DNA of 64,000 nt from Streptantibioticus ferralitis (GTDB taxonomy: Bacteria; Actinomycetota; Actinomycetes; Streptomycetales; Streptomycetaceae): contig NZ_JARHTQ010000026.1 in the NCBI RefSeq assembly GCF_029223525.1, positions 1-64,000 of the forward strand. The letters run 5' to 3'. The notes beneath the pieces were generated by a model. That model ran no database searches. It was not told the DNA's origin and worked only from the letters and a program-made list of their open reading frames with translations. Position 1 is the first letter of the stretch. The number at the start of each line of letters is the position of its first letter. Positions 62,258-64,000 of this stretch are shown here, piece after piece. Both the position numbers and the translations under genes were made by a program.

Positions 62258-62875
62258 TCAGTCGTGGTAGATGCGGGCGCGGTGGGTGACCGCGGAGCTC
62301 TGCGTGCTGGCGCTGGCCGCGGCGCTCGGCGACAGCTGCGGGGCGGGGGCGGTCACCTTGCCCGGCAGGACGGTCGGGCTCTGGCTCGGCATCGGCTGGG
62401 TCGGAAGCTGACCGGGCATGGTCTGGGTGGGGTGGTGGCCCGGCATGGTCTGGGTGGGGTGGTGGCCCGGCATGGTCTGGGTGGGGTGGTGGCCCGGCAG
62501 GCTCGGCGCAGGCTTGAGGTTGCGGCACCAGCGCGGGATCCGGCCCATGTTCTTGACGTAACTCGCGCTCACCCACTCCCGCGGGCGGGTGTCCAGCTTG
62601 TACCAGATCGAGTTGCCGCGGACCTGCTGGCCGCGGACCTTGCAGATGATGTGGACGATCCGGCCGCTGGCTAGACGGCCGACGACCCGGTACCGGGTGC
62701 TTGGTCCGCTTCTGACCACAACGCCGTGGCGGGCGACAACGCGGCCCTTGGCGGTGGGGGCGAGCGTCGTATGGGGGCCGGGCCGGCCGACCGGCATGCC
62801 GGTGTCGGCCTGGGCGGGAAGGGCGGGGACGCTCAGGAGTCCGGCGACTCCGATTGCTACGGCGAGACGGCGCAT
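62258..62875 (-). CDS. Secreted SH3-domain protein with Pro/His repeats
   Basis: A 205-residue secreted protein. The signal peptide (about 1-23) ends before ADTGMPVGRP. An SH3b domain (about 43-110) contains GVVVRSGPSTRYRVVGRLAS and the WVSASYVKNM ending. It is followed by three nine-residue repeats (PGHHPTQTM) and a Ser/Ala tail. Bacterial SH3 domains bind peptidoglycan peptides, so a cell-wall location is likely. The DNA repeats behind the PGHHPTQTM units are nearly exact. Confidence 0.82.
   Translation of the reverse strand: MRRLAVAIGVAGLLSVPALPAQADTGMPVGRPGPHTTLAPTAKGRVVARHGVVVRSGPSTRYRVVGRLASGRIVHIICKVRGQQVRGNSIWYKLDTRPREWVSASYVKNMGRIPRWCRNLKPAPSLPGHHPTQTMPGHHPTQTMPGHHPTQTMPGQLPTQPMPSQSPTVLPGKVTAPAPQLSPSAAASASTQSSAVTHRARIYHD
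62416..62496. repeat. Three tandem 27-bp repeats inside the SH3 gene
   Basis: A 27-bp unit beginning GCATGGTCTGGGTGGGGTGG starts at 62416, 62443 and 62470. It encodes PGHHPTQTM three times on the minus strand. The near identity suggests recent expansion. Confidence 0.9.
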
Positions 62876-63083
62876 AGGAACCTCAGTTCTCGTGCGTGAG
62901 CGGTGCGCTCGTGGCGAAGGGGTGCGCTCAGCATGCGCGGACCGGTCCTCGGAAACCCTGATGTGGGATTGGAAGACACGGCCAATCCCTCGGACGGACG
63001 TACGAGTTCACGCTCTTGCGTCATATGCCGGTTGAGGGCCGGAACAGGCAACCCATTGGCCTGATCCCTACCGTGCAGTAAGT

Positions 63084-63096
63084 TTACCGCCGGTAA
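63084..63096. promoter_or_regulatory. Palindromic operator candidate upstream of the acyl-CoA ligase gene
   Basis: TTACCGCCGGTAA is a perfect odd palindrome (6-bp arms around a central C) 27 bases before the ATG. The form suits a TetR- or GntR-type repressor of fatty acid metabolism. No specific regulator is assigned. Confidence 0.55.
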
Positions 63097-63122
63097 CTCA
63101 CTTGGCCGTACCGGAGACGCCC

Positions 63123-64000
63123 ATGTCCCATGACGTGTCACCACAACTCAGCCCACCGGAACCCGAGTTGACCACAGAGGCGGCCCGTGTCGTCCAGGCC
63201 GTCGCGGCGCCCATCGCTCCGGTCGTCACCACCGGCAGCCTCGCCGACATCCCGTTCCACAACGCCACCGAGGCCCCCGCCGACCCGGTACTCAGCCGCA
63301 AGGACGAGACCGGCAACTGGCTGGACGTGACCGCAGCCGCCTTCCGTGACGAGGTGCTGGCCGTCGCCAAGGGACTGATCGCCTCCGGGCTGCGCCCCGG
63401 TGAACGGCTCGCGATCATGGCGCACACGTCGTACGAGTGGACGCTGCTGGACTTCGCCGCGTGGGCGGCGGGCGCGATCACCGTTCCGGTCTACCCTTCG
63501 TCCTCCGCGGCCCAGGTCGGCTGGATCCTGGCCGACTCCGCGGCGGTGGCCTGCGCGGTGCAGAACGTCCAGCAGGCGCGACTGGTCACCGGCGTACGCG
63601 GGCAACTGACCGCGCTGCGTGAGCTGTGGCAGTTGGACACCGCGGCGATCGCCCAACTGAAGGCCGCCGGACGCGGCGTACCCGATCGGGCGGTGCACGA
63701 GCGCCGGGCCGCCGTCACCCCGCGCCATATCGCCACCCTGGTCTACACCTCGGGCACCACCGGCAACCCCAAGGGCTGCGTGCTGACCCACGCCAACTTC
63801 TTCGCCGAGGTCGACAACGCCATCGAGCTGCTGCACCCGGTCTTCCGGGCGGTCAGCACCGAGCCCGCGTCGACCCTGCTGTTCCTGCCGCTCTCGCATG
63901 TCTTCGGCCGGATGGTCGCGGTCGGCTGCCTACGGGCCCGGGTGCGGCTCGGGCACGCGCCGAGCGTGGCCACCGACGAGTTGCTCGCCGACCTCGCCGG
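63123..64000 (+). CDS. Long-chain fatty acid-CoA ligase (AMP-binding), 5' part
   Basis: 292 codons are visible and the gene runs off the window. The AMP-binding signature is ATLVYTSGTTGNPKGCVLTH, and AITVPVYPSSSAAQVGWILA is typical of FadD/FACS-type enzymes. It activates fatty acids to acyl-CoA with ATP. ATG 63123 gives MSHDVSPQLSPPEPELT. It is divergent from the SH3 gene, with a palindrome just upstream. Confidence 0.92.
   Translation, partial: MSHDVSPQLSPPEPELTTEAARVVQAVAAPIAPVVTTGSLADIPFHNATEAPADPVLSRKDETGNWLDVTAAAFRDEVLAVAKGLIASGLRPGERLAIMAHTSYEWTLLDFAAWAAGAITVPVYPSSSAAQVGWILADSAAVACAVQNVQQARLVTGVRGQLTALRELWQLDTAAIAQLKAAGRGVPDRAVHERRAAVTPRHIATLVYTSGTTGNPKGCVLTHANFFAEVDNAIELLHPVFRAVSTEPASTLLFLPLSHVFGRMVAVGCLRARVRLGHAPSVATDELLADLA

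Noticed and set aside
62416-62496. Short repeats as a CRISPR array
   Set aside because: The units are contiguous without spacers and are coding. No cas genes are present in the window.

Overview
This 64 kb window is high-GC, actinobacterial chromosomal DNA. It almost certainly comes from a Streptomyces or close Streptomycetaceae relative. The evidence is the developmental genes bldN and rsbN, a rex-hemACDB operon, futalosine-pathway menaquinone genes, a DUF5753/DUF397 regulator pair, many GTG starts, and tightly overlapped ATGA/GTGA gene junctions.

Layout. The window opens in the 3' end of a 5S rRNA gene and its terminator, so an rRNA operon lies just upstream. From about 0.15 to 7.4 kb there is a mostly rightward housekeeping run: HAD phosphatase, MFS transporter, AcuC-type deacetylase, a phosphatase-like protein, a BldC-like small HTH protein, a 32-residue bS22-like ribosomal protein, an NAD-dependent epimerase and a phospholipid acyltransferase. 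From 7.5 to 11.1 kb on the minus strand are rsbN (anti-sigma), bldN (ECF sigma factor) and a HAD-IB phosphatase. rsbN is preceded by a promoter that matches the sigma-BldN consensus. From 11.2 to 18.5 kb are a glutaredoxin, a DnaQ-like exonuclease and the rex-hemA-hemC-hemD-hemB operon, with a Rex operator over its promoter. Next come a large HTH regulator, an ArsR repressor coupled to an MgtA-type P-type ATPase, and an LCP-family cell-wall ligase.

From 25.6 to 29.0 kb is an accessory island: a WhiJ-like triad (DUF397, XRE/DUF5753, RsbW-like ATPase) with strong palindromes, a VapBC-like toxin-antitoxin pair, the 3' remnant of a phosphotransferase gene and a Uma2 nuclease. The divergent argS and lysS genes follow. 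From 32.7 to 45 kb is a second accessory stretch: dispersed hairpin repeats, a DUF2637 membrane protein, two DUF3558 lipoproteins, RtcB, a secreted metalloprotease, a sigma-70/zinc-motif/transmembrane/CAP-domain fusion protein, an SDR, a truncated luciferase-like oxidoreductase and a DUF4241 protein.

From 45 kb the window returns to core genes: hemL, a histidine phosphatase, and the system II cytochrome c maturation operon (a TlpA/ResA-like thioredoxin, CcdA, ResB, CcsB). After a secreted phospholipase C-like enzyme come the menaquinone genes mqnL, mqnP, mqnM and mqnE, interspersed with a rhomboid protease and an AsnC regulator. The window ends inside a long-chain acyl-CoA ligase gene.

How the genes fit together. 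hemA, hemC, hemD and hemB sit at 13-18 kb and hemL at 45 kb, so most of the route from glutamyl-tRNA to uroporphyrinogen III is present. Heme supply (Rex-controlled), cytochrome c assembly and menaquinone synthesis all feed respiration. As I recall the S. coelicolor map, the left block corresponds to about SCO3302-3328 and the right block to about SCO4469-4494, which are far apart there. The accessory stretch around 33-45 kb would then mark a rearrangement junction. The most unusual single gene is the membrane-tethered sigma/CAP fusion at 40.4-42.2 kb.
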